Below are positions 43,370 through 54,569 of a stretch of DNA of 64,000 nucleotides, in pieces. The stretch is taken from positions 558,001 through 622,000 of the forward strand of contig JACGCM010002684.1 of assembly GCA_014058105.1 (NCBI GenBank), given 5' to 3'. Origin of the DNA: Kingdonia uniflora. Taxonomy: Eukaryota > Streptophyta > Magnoliopsida > Ranunculales > Circaeasteraceae. The position numbers were made by a program, and so were the translations under genes. Positions within the stretch are counted from its first letter, which is position 1, and each line of letters starts with the position of its first letter. The notes beneath the pieces are model-generated. The model saw nothing but the letters and a program-made list of their open reading frames with translations. It was not told the DNA's origin and made no database searches.

Positions 43370-44300
43370 TCAACCACGTCTTTCGTTTATTTTCGGCTTG
43401 GTTGAGAAACATTCTTATTTTTCCTTCATTATTGAGAACATTACAAGCTTTTAAGTAATCACCCTCGAGTAAACCAAAAATAACATCAAGTGCTTCAATG
43501 ACGTTAGGTTTCTTTTCACTCTACGATCTCCTATTTATCATTCCGCCGACTGCTGATGCAATTGATTTCAAAGCATCAATCGTGCCTTCACTAGTATTCT
43601 TTTTCCCTTTTTTGTTATATTCAGTAGTTGAAGTTGTTTCCAGCAATTTTCATTTTTTCATTTTTTTGGTTTTTTCTACTTCATTGTTTGTAGGAGGTGA
43701 GTCATCTTCTACGGTTGCATCATCTAAAGAATCTTGAAGTTGAGTTTTGTTAACATCGCTCAAATTTCTAGACTTCATATCTTTAGCCGAGTGGCCATAC
43801 TGCCCTTAGTTGTTGATTTTCCATAAATCTCATCAAGATCGTGGTAGTCTGGCATTGTTTTAGTTTGTATAGTTTTAACTTCAGGATGTCATATGAATGT
43901 ATATAAATTAGTAGCTTATTTTAAATAATAAATTATAAAAATTATAAAGTTACACACCTTAATATACTCATCCCAAACGTAGCCATCAACTGTCACCATA
44001 TGTTTCTCACCATCTCATCTAAATCTACTTTGGTCTAGGAGAGCCTTCAAAATCGCGTAGATATTTCTTAACTTCTTATATCAATTTTTTAGAACCTCCT
44101 TACCATCATTCATATTTTCATATTTTTCATTCATTTTTTTGTCATGTCAGCTTACACAATCTTCTTAAACAATTTTTCATTTCTTTTCCTCGTACGTACT
44201 TACTCTAACATGAGATCCAAAAAGTAATGATCCATCGGCGGGTTCCACTCAGTTCTACCATGAAGTGGCTTGTTGGAAATGCCCACATTATCTATAGGCA
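43370..44300 (-). pseudogene. PIF element 2 ORF1, Myb/SANT-like
   Basis: The minus-strand frame gives KNRYKKLRNIYAILKALLDQ-like sequence (44100-44040), then SRFRWDGEKHMVTVDGYVWD-like residues at about 44030-43975 and, after a short AT-rich break (probably an intron, 43965-43880), HPEVKTIQTKTMPDYHDLDE and IYGKSTTKGSMATRL. This is the Myb/SANT-like DNA-binding pattern (LKNR-Y-LR, GF-WD, VWDEYI, P-Y-L-IFG) found in the companion ORF of plant PIF elements. Its position just upstream of the transposase on the same strand supports this. Stops are present. Confidence 0.7.
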
Positions 44301-44817
44301 CACTACAATTATTTATCAAAGTTGGATTTAAATTACTTGAATAGTTATAGTTTACGTTGTTGGTTCAATCATTAATATTTTCCTTCAAGAATATATAACA
44401 GGTCTATGTCATTCCCTTTAGTATATGTATTGTGCAAGTAAGAGACAACTTATTCTTTATATAATACAGATTAAAATGAACACCGACATTAAATGTTTAG
44501 GTTGAAGATAATTAGTATTGTTACGATAATGTTTCTCAACCATTTCAATAAAGAAACCATGAATCAACAACATGAATGACAATACAAGAGGTAATGTATT
44601 TAAGAACCTTACCTGGAATATTGATTTAAAGCTCTTCACAAAATCACTTTGCAAAACTCCTTCCCAAATCAACCGTAACTAGTTCCTGGTGATCATTTAG
44701 CAGTAGCCATTAAATATGGGAAAAACTAAACAGGGCTAGAAAAAATTAAATAAGGTTAAGCCTTATAACATTATCAACTTGAGAGAGATCTATAATAAAA
44801 AAATCTTATAACACTAT
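44301..44817. other. Spacer between PIF element 2 and element E
   Basis: No gene recognised. AAACTAAACAGGGCT near 44725 resembles the end of a PIF element (reverse complement AGCCCTGTTTAGTTT). The opposite candidate end is AGGGGCACTTTGGATAC near 41474, but the pair is too weak to define boundaries. Confidence 0.3.
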
Positions 44818-45365
44818 TGTAATGGCCTAATTTTGCAGTAGCTCAAAATAGCTCGAAATTAGCTCTTACACCAAATATGCCTGTAATAAAAATTAGTATA
44901 AATCAATATATAAATGACACAGGTGATTAGCGTAGAAACCTTTGAATAGGTAAAAACCATGACCTCGACATGAGGATTTAGTAAATGTAACTTTATTGCT
45001 TGAGGCTGAAGTTTAATTACAGAGTTTATGATCTCTTGAGCTAGAAAAACTTGGTCTTCAAGTGTAGAATTTTTTAGACCTTTCTCCTCTGGACTCATCC
45101 TTTTTATAGATCACTCTCAATTCGTTATTGTGCATAAGCACATTCCCCAGAAAATGGGACAAGTGGTAGTTGAATGTGTAATTGCTAGTTCGTGGGAGAC
45201 AGGTATTTTTGACTATTTTTTATTTTATCTATAGTGTTCGATCAACATTTTTTATCTGTTCGTGGTTTAGGTGTCATTATTAATTGTGTATGTCACATGT
45301 ATAATGCGTAAGTCTGGTATTGAGGTAGCTTTTGTTTGGCACCGATCGAGGGTCAGGTCTCTAAA
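44818..45365 (-). repeat. 3' LTR of element E
   Basis: Plus-strand text begins TGTAATGGCC and ends GTCTCTAAA (CTACA in D and F). It matches the D and F LTRs throughout, e.g. GAATAGGTAAAAACCATGAC and GCTAGTTCGTGGGAGACAGG. The polypurine tract at 45366-45380 (minus GTTTGAGGGGACAAT) follows. Confidence 0.8.
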
Positions 45366-45617
45366 ATTGTCCCCTCAAACTGAAGGCACAGGTGGCTTTA
45401 GTTGAGAAACATCCGTTGAATGTTTATTTGTAAGAATTGGGAAAGGTAGATATGGAAGATGAATGCTTTAGGAATTATAACTTCTGTATTAGCGACTGGA
45501 TTTGGTATTGATTGTGTTAAAAGGGTTGATGTATTTGGTTGTTGGGTTTTCCAAAAAGTACTTTCTTTGAATGATGACTGCCTTGGAACTCCTTCCATGC
45601 ATTGAATATTATTCTTC

Positions 45618-45627
45618 TATAAATACT
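45618..45627 (+). promoter_or_regulatory. Antisense promoter P1 of element E
   Basis: CTATAAATAC, preceded by GATGACTGCCTTGGAAC and TGCATTGAATATTA, the block shared with D (25571-25622) and F (63851-63902). It is about 80 bp before the accessory ATG at 45706. Confidence 0.65.
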
Positions 45628-45705
45628 ATTGATATTCTATAGCCGGTTATCCCTCTTAAAGTACTTTGTCATTTGAAATATTTTGTGACTCTCCCTGTAT
45701 TGAGA

Positions 45706-47190
45706 ATGGTGACTACTAGGCGCTAAGTATACGAAGCTAGGGTTCTTATAGAACAAAAACCCCAGTTTCAATATTTTGGGAACCATCCTTTAGATTTGCC
45801 CACTCCCATACATGTTCCTTCTATGTATCAGGGGATGACGGACGAGGAAGTAGTGGAGGCTGAGAATAACTATTATCAAATGTAGTAATTCCATCATTTA
45901 ATTATGTCAAGTGAGCAATACCGGGTATGCCTTCGTCTTCTTGCAAAAGATGTTATTAATAAGGTAGACGAGGAAGCCGGTGTACGTCCCAGGAAGTACT
46001 GCCACTATCCTACGAGTGATTAGGCTCTGTAGGAGGTGACCTCTTCTTCTATCTCATCCTTCTTAAGGCGATGGAGGTTACCGAGGAAGAGACGGTGGTG
46101 GGGGTTTCAGATTGGAAATATCCTTATATCCTTCGGATTAGAAGTATGCTTCTGTTTGTTATAACCATCTTTGTTTTCTTGTAAAAGTGTTACATATGGG
46201 AGAAGATTTTGGTACTTGAAGTAGAATCATTGTTGACAATTACTATATATTGAAACCTGTAGATCGATCTGTTGGAAGTATTTTGAAAATTTTCTTTTTC
46301 TGTATAGTATTCTATAAGAATTTTTGAGCTAATAAAAAAGTTTTATAGTAATATTATGTAATATATCAAATTAGAAATGAGCATGTTAAATTGAAATAAC
46401 CATATATCCACCTGTGTGTGACGGAGAATATGAGATAAATACGTTGAATGGACAAAATAGTTAATTGTATCAAAATGAAAGAATTTTATGGATCGAGCTT
46501 CTTGTTATGACATTATAGTATGTAGTAGAGTGTAATGTCTTATAACGAAGAACTTGAACTCTGGGAATTATTGTGTGCTGGAGGTAAAAGATTTTATGGA
46601 TTTTGAAATTAGTACAAAAAATATATGGTCGAATATCCCATATACATGGAATTCGCACTGAGAAGATGTAATCAAATAAATTTGTAGCGTGATTTGAGGG
46701 TGTAGAATGCAGGGATAAGGGGGATTTGATACTTATTATTCTATATCTGGAATAGGTGGGGGGTATTATAGGTGATTGTAATCTGTATGTATAAATAATA
46801 TTGGAAATTATAGTGGAAAATGAGGAATTATGGTAAAAACTCATTCTCAGAGAGCTCGGTATACGTCTGCGGGGTGTTTAGCGATAAAGATTACTTAAGT
46901 TCATAAGAGGATATTTTGGTGGCTAGATAATAATGCCAATCTTCCTGAATCTGTGATATAATTTGATGGTTTGACTTTAAGGGCAATGGAGAGCGAGGTT
47001 GGTTGCCACTTTTGGTGTGAGGTGTAAGGTGTTCCGTGAATTGATCGTTGAGCCTGAAGCTCAAAAAACTTCAGTGAAGGAAATTGCTCTAGAGGAAATA
47101 GATGAGGAATATGAGAGGATTATTGGGAATGTTCTTATTAGGTATGGTGCTCTCGGGCATCTTGGTTATTTCATGTGTACTTATGTTTGA
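45706..47190 (+). pseudogene. Accessory ORF 1 of element E (unknown function)
   Basis: Starts MVTTRR, then (after a stop) VYEARVLIEQKPQFQYFGNH, LPTPIHVPSMYQGMTDEEVV, EAENNYYQM, FHHLIMSSEQYRVCLRLLAK. The parallel D product (25709) has MPTPIPVLPTYQGMSEEKAA and FYCMWRFHHVILTGD. Downstream, 46999-47190 contains VFRELIVEPEAQKTSVKEIA and LEEIDEEYERIIGNVLIRYG, alignable with D at 27060-27185. In-frame stops and the unclear middle (introns or decay) prevent a full model. The domain is not one I recognise. Confidence 0.5.
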
Positions 47191-47599
47191 GAGGGGGAAC
47201 TTCTGTTAGTTTAAATAAATATAAGTAAAATAGTGTGATAATAGTGTTGTTCTGAATTTACTCCTTGTTTTTTTGGTGGTTTTGTTGTAAATAAATTTAG
47301 AATTTGTATAAGTAAGAGGAGAAGGAGAATAAGAATTATGATTATTAGTATACTGTGGGAGATATAGTTTGATTGTGTATAAGGTGAGTGCATCATTATG
47401 GGTGTGGGAAGTTGTAAGAGGGATGTTGGTAGGAGAGAGAAAAATATATTTAAATATAGGACTTGTGTAATGATGGAAAGTTGTTGTTTCCCAAAAGGTA
47501 TGAATCGTCTTATAGGAATAGTGAAAGGCACGCCTCAGTTCCAAAACCGAGGGCAGCTTGTGTGAGCCTCAATAGCTACTAGAAGTTAGAGAGAGAAAG

Positions 47600-47608
47600 T
47601 ATAAATAA
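47600..47608 (+). promoter_or_regulatory. Antisense promoter P2 of element E
   Basis: TATAAATAA after a GAGAGAGAAAG run, followed by a CT-rich leader (TCTCTCCTCTTCTTCATCC). It aligns with 27764-27772 in D, including about 100 bp upstream. It lies about 535 bp before the ATG at 48135; the leader seems to contain an intron ending TTTATGTAG at 48083. Confidence 0.6.
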
Positions 47609-48134
47609 TCTCTCCTCTTCTTCATCCAAACATTTTCAAAAAATAGTGAGAAAAAAGTTTTGAGAGAGAGAGGAAAAATTGGGTTGCAGAGATTTGAGAG
47701 AAAGAGAGCAAACAAGAGTAGTCATAGCAATCGAAGGGAAAAGGGGCATACCATTGTGGAGGTTAAGAAAAAACTCTTGTTGTGCAGTTCTATTGTGAAA
47801 AAGGAGGCATTTCATATCCCTGATTTGTACTCGGACGTTGAAGTTTAGTGGGCTACTCTTGAATTTACTAATTTTACTATTTTTTGTGATTTAGAAGAAT
47901 CATATGTTGAGGGATGTGAAGATTACTATTTTTGTCTATATTTAAATTTTGAAAAGTTTTTTATATTAGGAAACTTGTGAAATGTTGTTTTCTTGTTTTA
48001 GTGTGGAGTATCTATAGAAAAGGATATATGTGACTGTTTATATATATAATAAATTTGATTGGAATACTTGGACCTTTATGTAGGTAGAGGCGTGAGAAAG
48101 TTCTCTAGAAATAAGCCTTAACTTTGAGCATATT

Positions 48135-50242
48135 ATGAAGATGGATGCTTCGACCTCTAGTCATTTGATGGATGATGTACCTGTTCGAGCCAATAACTAA
48201 TATCTTAGATGCGGTAGAGTTAGAGGTGGAAGTTAATAATAAATTTGAGTTTCCAAATTTTCCTAGTGACTACTTACTATATCCTGTAGATTTAGATGTG
48301 ATCAGGGAGTTTTGCACAATTAAAGGTAGCTCAGGTGGTGTATGGGGTGAGGTGATAAAACATGCTGGGAGGTCGTTTAGGTGTGTACTGTTGAAAATGG
48401 TGACCAATTCCTTTTCTTAGTGACTTATTTGGAGCATGAGAGACGTAAAAGGGGAGTGGACGAGTCTATCTCCCTTAAGTACTTTAATAGGGGTATAAAA
48501 AGTAATTTGGATGAGGGATTCTTGTGTTACCTTATCCAGTTAGATTTTAGACTAATGATGCCTTTAAGCAATCTTGCTAAAGGTATTTTGAATGATATTG
48601 AAGCATCCCCTGCCCAACTGAATGGGAATATGATAAATGTTTGCTATAATTTGAACGTAAGGCGGGCTTTCAAGGGGGTGGAGAAGAGAATAACCCCTTT
48701 AGATGTATTATAGTATTATACTATAAAATACTATGCGGCGACTGGGGGCGCGTACTTCTCTTCCAGTTCACCTCGGCCTCAATTCTTTGACCTGAATTCA
48801 ATAGGACGTGTGGAATGATAATATGATATGGGTGAAAGGCGGTTGTCTCCAACTGGCATAACCTCCGAAAATTGAGGAAAGGCAACACTGGATGTCAGAG
48901 CATGTTTAAAAATAGTAAAGGTTGTACTGATGCCCTTGAAGCCGAAGCCTGTGGGGGCTACATCAAGTAAATTAATTCAAAGGCATCCGTAGAGGAAGAA
49001 TGTAAAAGCTGATGGCTCAAACTCTGCAACCACATAGAGTGGGAGGTCGTAATAAGTTCAAAAAAAAAGTGGATGCTCCTACTACAGTGAGCAAGATGAA
49101 GGAAGTTGGGACTAGTCTGATTGTGGGGGATGAGTTATAGGCAGTGGAGAATAAGTTGAGGGTGACAGCTCAAGAAGTTACTGAGGGTTTAGACATGTCT
49201 ATAAAACTGAAGCTGTGTAGGGTAAGTATAGCACTTCGATTTATGATATTCATGCTCAACTTTGAACTAAATTGTTCTTTTTGGTTGCAAGTTTCTCATG
49301 TTTTGAAAGGAATCTGCCTCGGGTCGAGGATGGGAGGAATGAGCTTGATAAGAGGATTGCTCAGCTTGAGGAAGATTTATTGCATGAGAGAACGCACTCG
49401 AGCTCTCTGATAAAAGACCTGAAGGATTCGTTCTAGGTAACTATGCTCGAGCTCGCAGAAGAAGTGAATAAGAATGTGGGGGAAGTTTCAGTTTCTTGTG
49501 ATAACCTCGGTCAAAAGTACCTTGAGGTTAGATATTCCTTGGACAATATTTAGACTATAATGGGAATTTTTTAGAAATGGATGTGGCCGATGTTGAAGGT
49601 AGCTCTCCTTAAAGGATTTTGAAATGGCTGGATGCGGTCTCTGCCAAGACTGATTTAGAGAACCGAGGAGGAGATGATGAGAAGGTAGAGTAAACAGTGA
49701 AGCTTTTTTTTTGTGAATTGAAGACTTTTATTGTATGGAATACATTTGGAGGATAATTATGTAGTAGTCTAAGATATGTTGTAAATGTTGATTTGTAGGA
49801 ACTTAAAGGTTTGTGTCTCAGAATTGAGGATTTAGAGAAAGAGCTTGCTAAGGAGCAAAACTCTTCAGTAACTCTGTTAACTTCGCGCATGAAGCTTTAG
49901 GTTAGAAAATTTTCAAAATATTAGTCTTGCTCTATATGTAACTTCGCTTGGGTTGGCATAATAGAATAAAGAAAAGTAATGTAAAAGGACAGATAAAAAT
50001 CATTTTAGGTTGAAATCTTTGGGAGTTGCTGTATCATAAAAAGATAACAAAAGTAACCTAAGAAGTACATAATCAAATCTTTTTAGAATGTAAGAGAAAG
50101 GGTGAGAGTGGTAAAAATGTGTACCTTGAGATAGGAAAGAATCATCGGTTTCATTTGATTCTGAGATACAAATGGTATTGTTATCAGGGTGAGAAAACTT
50201 TGTAGCTTGAGGGCTAAGTAGAATCTCATTTTGTTGGCTTTA

Positions 50243-50304
<62 letters not shown>

Positions 50305-51640
50305 GAGTAATGTAGTAAACTGTAGTATATTGATCGAAAGTAAAATGTAGTATATTAATCATATTTGTGAACTATCGTTGCATCAAACTGTTTGTCCATG
50401 CCGAGTTAGAAACTGTTTGATTGAGTGAAGAACATGCGCTTTAATGCAATTATGAGTTTTCCCTTGAATTTGATAGGATGAAAGAGTTAAATGAAGATAG
50501 CATAGATCAGTATGTCAAAGTGGAGATCAAGCCTGCTGCTAAGGCAAAGAAGACTATGAACGATCTGACCCATCAGATCGAAAGTAAAGATGCGGAAAAA
50601 GAAAAATTGCAGGGGGAGCTAGTTAGTATTTTGAATGAAGTAGCGAAGTTAAAGAGTATGGCAAAATTGTTGGGGGTGAAAGGTAAGGATCCGGATATCA
50701 CACAATATCTCTTTAGAGTGCTAGAGGTAGAAGCAAAATAGCAGAAGGATAATGTTATCAGTTTGAGGGGGTAAATGGATAAAAAGAAGTTGAACTGGCT
50801 AAAGTATGAGTTGATTTAGTGAGTACTGAAAGGGAAGTTGAGAAGCTGAATGAGACCGTTCAAGTAACAGATGTTATAAACTTAATGAACAAGTGGTAAA
50901 GTTGAAGGTGGACTTGGCAAGTTTGCATTTCAAGAAGGTGAAGGTTATAGAGAGATCAAAGAAGAGAAAGAGTAACATCAAGATTTCGACTTCGAAGGGT
51001 GATGTGGTTAGTACCCAAACTTAAATTAAAGATTTGGAGGCAGATTTGGTTGTTGTTCAAGCTGTCATAAGGAAAGCTAATGAGCGAGCTAAAGAGAGTG
51101 GTCTGACATAGGTTAGAGGTTTTTCTCATCAAAGAGAAAGAGTTGAAAGAAACTATCTAGATAAAGGATGAAATGTTGAAGAACGCTAGTGCTGGGGGAA
51201 GTCATGGACATGAGGTAAAATTGTTAGCATTACATAGTGAACTCGAGGAGTTAAAAATGCAAAATTGAGTTGACCAAGGGAAGTTTATGAGATTGATGTC
51301 TGAATTAACTAATGATGTCTCAGAATTAAATGGATGCTTAGAACGAGCAAAGGCCATTACGCACATTTGGATAAAAATAATAAGAAATTAAAGGTAAATT
51401 TTATTGAGTTGGCTGTTCTAAACCGACATAGGATTTTCATGGAAGAGGTGCACTTGAGGGAGATAATGGCAGTAATTACCTATTTTATAGAAGAAGTAAA
51501 GAGGCTTAAGTTCGAAAGGGATACCTTGCATGACTGTGTGATATTCAAAGGTTGTAACTGTAATACTAAAATAGATCGAGGTAACTGCCTGAACTCCATG
51601 GAAACTGGTATAGGCCACATTACTACAGAATAAGTAGAGT
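48135..51640 (+). pseudogene. Accessory gene 2 of element E: Transposase_28-like plus coiled coils
   Basis: The ATG at 48135 (MKMDASTSSHLMDD) is 52 nt after an acceptor TTTATGTAG/GT at 48083. The domain (48230-48850) reads FEFPNFPSDYLLYPVDLDVI, REFCTIKGSSGGVWGEVIKH, NLDEGFLCYLIQLDFRLMMP, LSNLAKGILNDIEASPAQLN and PRPQFFDLNSI-like residues. An intron at 49222-49291 (GTAAGT...TGCAAG) matches the second intron of D. Further exons: about 49799-49900 (ELKGLCLRIEDLEKELAKEQ), 50478-50741, and a long coiled-coil tail to 51633. At least three of these exons have D counterparts in the same order. Stops and shifts mark it as decayed. Expression would be antisense to the element. Confidence 0.7.
50245..50296. 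repeat. (AT)26 microsatellite
   Basis: Uninterrupted AT dinucleotides, inside an AT-rich intronic part of the accessory gene of element E. The D copy lacks it. Confidence 0.95.
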
Positions 51641-52059
51641 GAGGCAGATAGATGGTAGTTGCTCGAGCATAAGATTTTATAGCTTCACGACCTCCAACGG
51701 TAGGGGAAAGTTCATCTGACCTTCTACAATCAAAACCTGTATGAGTGACCTATTGTCTATGTATTGTAGATGTGTAGATAGGCGAATGTCAGTTTTACCT
51801 ATGCTTTATCTTGTGTTTTAGAGATAGTAGAGATCATGGATTTGAAACTAGTATTACCTTTGTTTTAATCGTTGATATGTTTATAAATGTAACGATTGGA
51901 AGCTAGCGTTACCTTTGCTTTAATCTTTGAGATTTAGTAGATGCTAGATGTATGTCTGTAAAAAATAATGTGGGAAAAAACTGAAAGTTTTCATTTAGTA
52001 AAAAGGAATATACATAATGTTGGAGATTGACATCTCACTTTTGGAATGTATGGAAGTAT
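51641..52059. other. Spacer between accessory gene and pol of element E
   Basis: No domain seen. It includes two similar short units (51833-51880 and 51895-51940: GATTTGAAACTAGTATTACCT and GATTGGAAGCTAGCGTTACC-like, each followed by TTGTTTTAATC / TTGCTTTAATC). Confidence 0.35.
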
Positions 52060-54421
52060 AATAGATGTATCCTGTATTTGAGAACGAGAGATTTAGCGAT
52101 AATATCGCTTCAATCTCCTAGTGTTCCAAGAGCCTGGTATTCGAATGCCTTTCTCTATCATGAGGTAGTACGATCCAAGGCCAGTGCGGCCAACGATTAG
52201 AAATAGACCTTCCCAATTTTCTACGAGCTTTCCAACATATAAATTTTTCCTGCTCTCGGAGATCTCTCTAAGGACTAGATCGTCGATTTGGAACTCACGG
52301 CTTCATACTCTTCTATTGTACGACCGGGCTAGCATATGATGTTATTAACCCAGATTAGCAATAGCTCAAGCTCGGGTCTCATCGATCAAGTTCATATTAC
52401 AGGCTAGCTTGAACTTATTTTCCTGGTCTATTAGCTTGTGATCTTTGACAGGATGGTGGTATTCCGTTTGGATGATGGCTTCATTCCATAAGCTAGGAGG
52501 ATGAAGGAACATCCAATTGATTGTCTCGGTGTAGTATAGTATGCCCATAAGACATGAGGTATTTCCGTATCTAATTTCCTTTATTTTGTGATTAAAGTGT
52601 CTTCTTGATTCTATCTACTATCATCTTGTTGGTGATTTTGGCTAATCCGTTTCCTTAAGGGTAGTATAGATTAGATGGGGAATGAAAGATGTTGGGTTGG
52701 TTGAGAAAGCCACTACCTTTTCTCCAATGAACAATGGCCTATAATTGATCCGAATCAGATGCATGGGGACATTTAAACCGTGGAATAATTAATATGTTCC
52801 CAGATAAATGAGATGACTTCTTCCTCTCGAGTTCGATAAAGTGGAATTGCTTCCATCCATTTTGTAAAGTAGTTTGCTGCTATGAGTAAAAACCTTCGGT
52901 TACCCGGCGTATTGGGAAATTCTCCCACTAGATTGAGTGTCCACCTCTTGAAAGGCTAGAATACCTTGCTCGCATAGAGTTTAAGTGTAGGTGCTTGTAT
53001 CATGTGTCCATGTCATTGACATGAGTCGTATCTTTGTGAGTACTCCTTCGCTTGTTTTTGTATTCCTGCCCAAAATACTCCTTTTGTAATCACTCTATTT
53101 GTAAGTGACCGACCTGTGACATTGGAGCCACAAGTTCCTTCATGTAAGTCTTTTAGCATTCCATCTGCTTGTTGCTTGGAGAGGTACTTTAGAGAATGCC
53201 ATGTTACTGATCTTTGATATAAATAACCTTTTTGAACTATATAATGTTTCAAATTTTCAATCAACTGTATGGGCTATTTTGGATCTTCTGGAGGGGGCCC
53301 ATCTTATTACTTTTTCCAGACGAGATAGGCAATAAAAGGCTTCCTTCAATCATTGTCCTCCTCTTCATCGCCCTCAGTATTGATCGCACATACAGAGGGG
53401 AGGTCAATACTGGGGGTTGAGATTACTTCAATTTGGAGATATCATACTTTTGTACCCTTGACCCTGGCTAGGTACGCCAAGGAATTGGCATGTCAGTTTT
53501 CTCCTCGTGGTAAATTGTCAAGAGTATCTTTTGTGAATCTGCTCATCCAATCAGTAACGAGGACTGCATAGTCAACCATTTTTCTAATCATCTTGTACAG
53601 TTCAGAGTAATGGTGGACTATTAGTAATGAATCTGTATAGATTGATAGCTCAGGAACCCCATGTTCTAGTGCTAAATTGAGCCCATGGATCAAGACTTCG
53701 TACTCTATGACATTATTTGAGGCCTCAAAATCTAAGCAGATTAATTTCCCGATCTTGTCGTTTGATGAAGTGATCAATATGATTCTGATACCTGACCCTA
53801 CAGGTCCTGCTGTGTCATCTGTTAAAAGTCTCCATCCCTTTCTTGCAACCCATTAAGCTCATTCGTCAAAGGTCATGATAGGTGGATCTGCTGTGAGTTT
53901 GTCTGTGAGATCAAGATCGCGTTCCTCCCAGTCTAGATCTTTTATAGGGAAATCTGCAAGAAAATCAACAACCGCTTAAACTTTTCTGAATAGCTCTCCA
54001 CGAATTTGATATCATGTTCTCCGAAATTGATGGACCATTGTTGCGCTCTTCGTGACTTTTCTTTTTTAGATCGAACTTCCCGGAGTTTGTAGTTTGCAAT
54101 AACTTTGACAGAATGTGCTTGGAAGTAATGCTTGAGCTTCTATAAAGTGTAAACGAGAGTTAAAAGGAGTTGCTCGATCTTCGAATATCTTGTCTCTGCT
54201 AGAGTGAGGGTTTTGCTGATAAAATATACCAGCTTGTCAACCTTTCCTTCTAGTTGAATGAGAACCAAGCTAAGAAATTTTTTTATTACGGAGAGATAGA
54301 TGATCAATTCCTCATTCTGTCCAATCGATCTCTTTATTAGGTCAATTTTTTTTCTCATTTGGTATATCCTCATTCGTGATTTTAACCCATTAAGAGGTTT
54401 CCATGCTAAAACCTGCGCCAA
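52060..54421 (-). pseudogene. Element E pol: RT end, RNase H and integrase
   Basis: Decayed Tat-type pol. The right end (54421-54140) reads VDKLVYFISKTLTLAETRYS and KIEQLLLTLVYTL, the start of the RNase H region. 53777-53493 gives the second RNase H part (NNVIEYEVLIHGLNLALEHG, then ELSIYTDS). 53264-53013 is the zinc-binding integrase N-terminus (DLHEGTCGSNVTGRSLTNRV, then GIQKQAKEYSQRYDSCQ). The core is shortened (YYP, stop, GNGLAKITNKMIVD near 52640). The C-terminal module near 52280-52070 reads GKLVENWEGLFLIVGRTGLG and SWNTRRLKRYY. Sequence to its right belongs to element J. Confidence 0.75.
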
Positions 54422-54503
54422 TTTATATTAACTATTTTATTTGCTGTCACATGTACATTTTATGTAAGAGCCTTTCGAGCTACTACAAAATTAGGCCCTT
54501 ACA
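54422..54503 (+). repeat. 5' LTR end of element J
   Basis: Only the last ~80 bp remain: ...TGTAAGAGCCTTTCGAGC and AAAATTAGGCCCTTACA. It matches the (reverse-complemented) LTR ends of E, D and F. The left side is cut at the junction with element E. Confidence 0.7.
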
Positions 54504-54520
54504 TTTGGCACCGTCTATGG
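54504..54520 (+). other. Primer-binding site of element J
   Basis: TTTGGCACCGTCTATGG directly after the LTR CA end. Related to the TGGCGCCGTTG-type sites used by many plant Tat/Athila elements. Element G has the equivalent on the minus strand (TTTGGTGTCGTCCGTGC, 62247-62231). Confidence 0.7.
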
Positions 54521-54569
54521 TAAAGAAGACATTTCCACGAAATCCTAAGATAGACAGTTCCTTAACGAT

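Larger units (their letters stand above)
44818..54421 (-). mobile_element. Tat element E with antisense accessory block
   Basis: Minus-strand Ty3/gypsy of the Tat type. From right to left: RT/RNase H (from 54421), integrase ending near 52060, a ~6-kb block encoded on the plus strand (45600-51640), polypurine tract (45380-45366) and 3' LTR (45365-44818). Gag, protease, most of RT and the 5' LTR are missing because the right end abuts element J at 54421. It is the best example here of the family layout LTR-(gag)-pol-antisense block-LTR. Confidence 0.75.

Noticed and set aside
41474..44740. Defined TIR pair for PIF element 2
   Set aside because: AGGGGCACTTTGGATAC and the reverse complement AGCCCTGTTTAGTTT share only a loose pattern, and no TTA/TAA duplication could be fixed.
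46470..46844. 124-codon minus ORF inside element E
   Set aside because: AT-rich, rich in Ser, Ile, Tyr and His, no domain, opposite to the accessory block; looks like chance.
47206..47544. Two overlapping minus ORFs (112 and 106 codons)
   Set aside because: They overlap in different frames, are rich in Ile, Thr, Tyr and Leu, and lie over the promoter-like region before P2; no sign of coding constraint.
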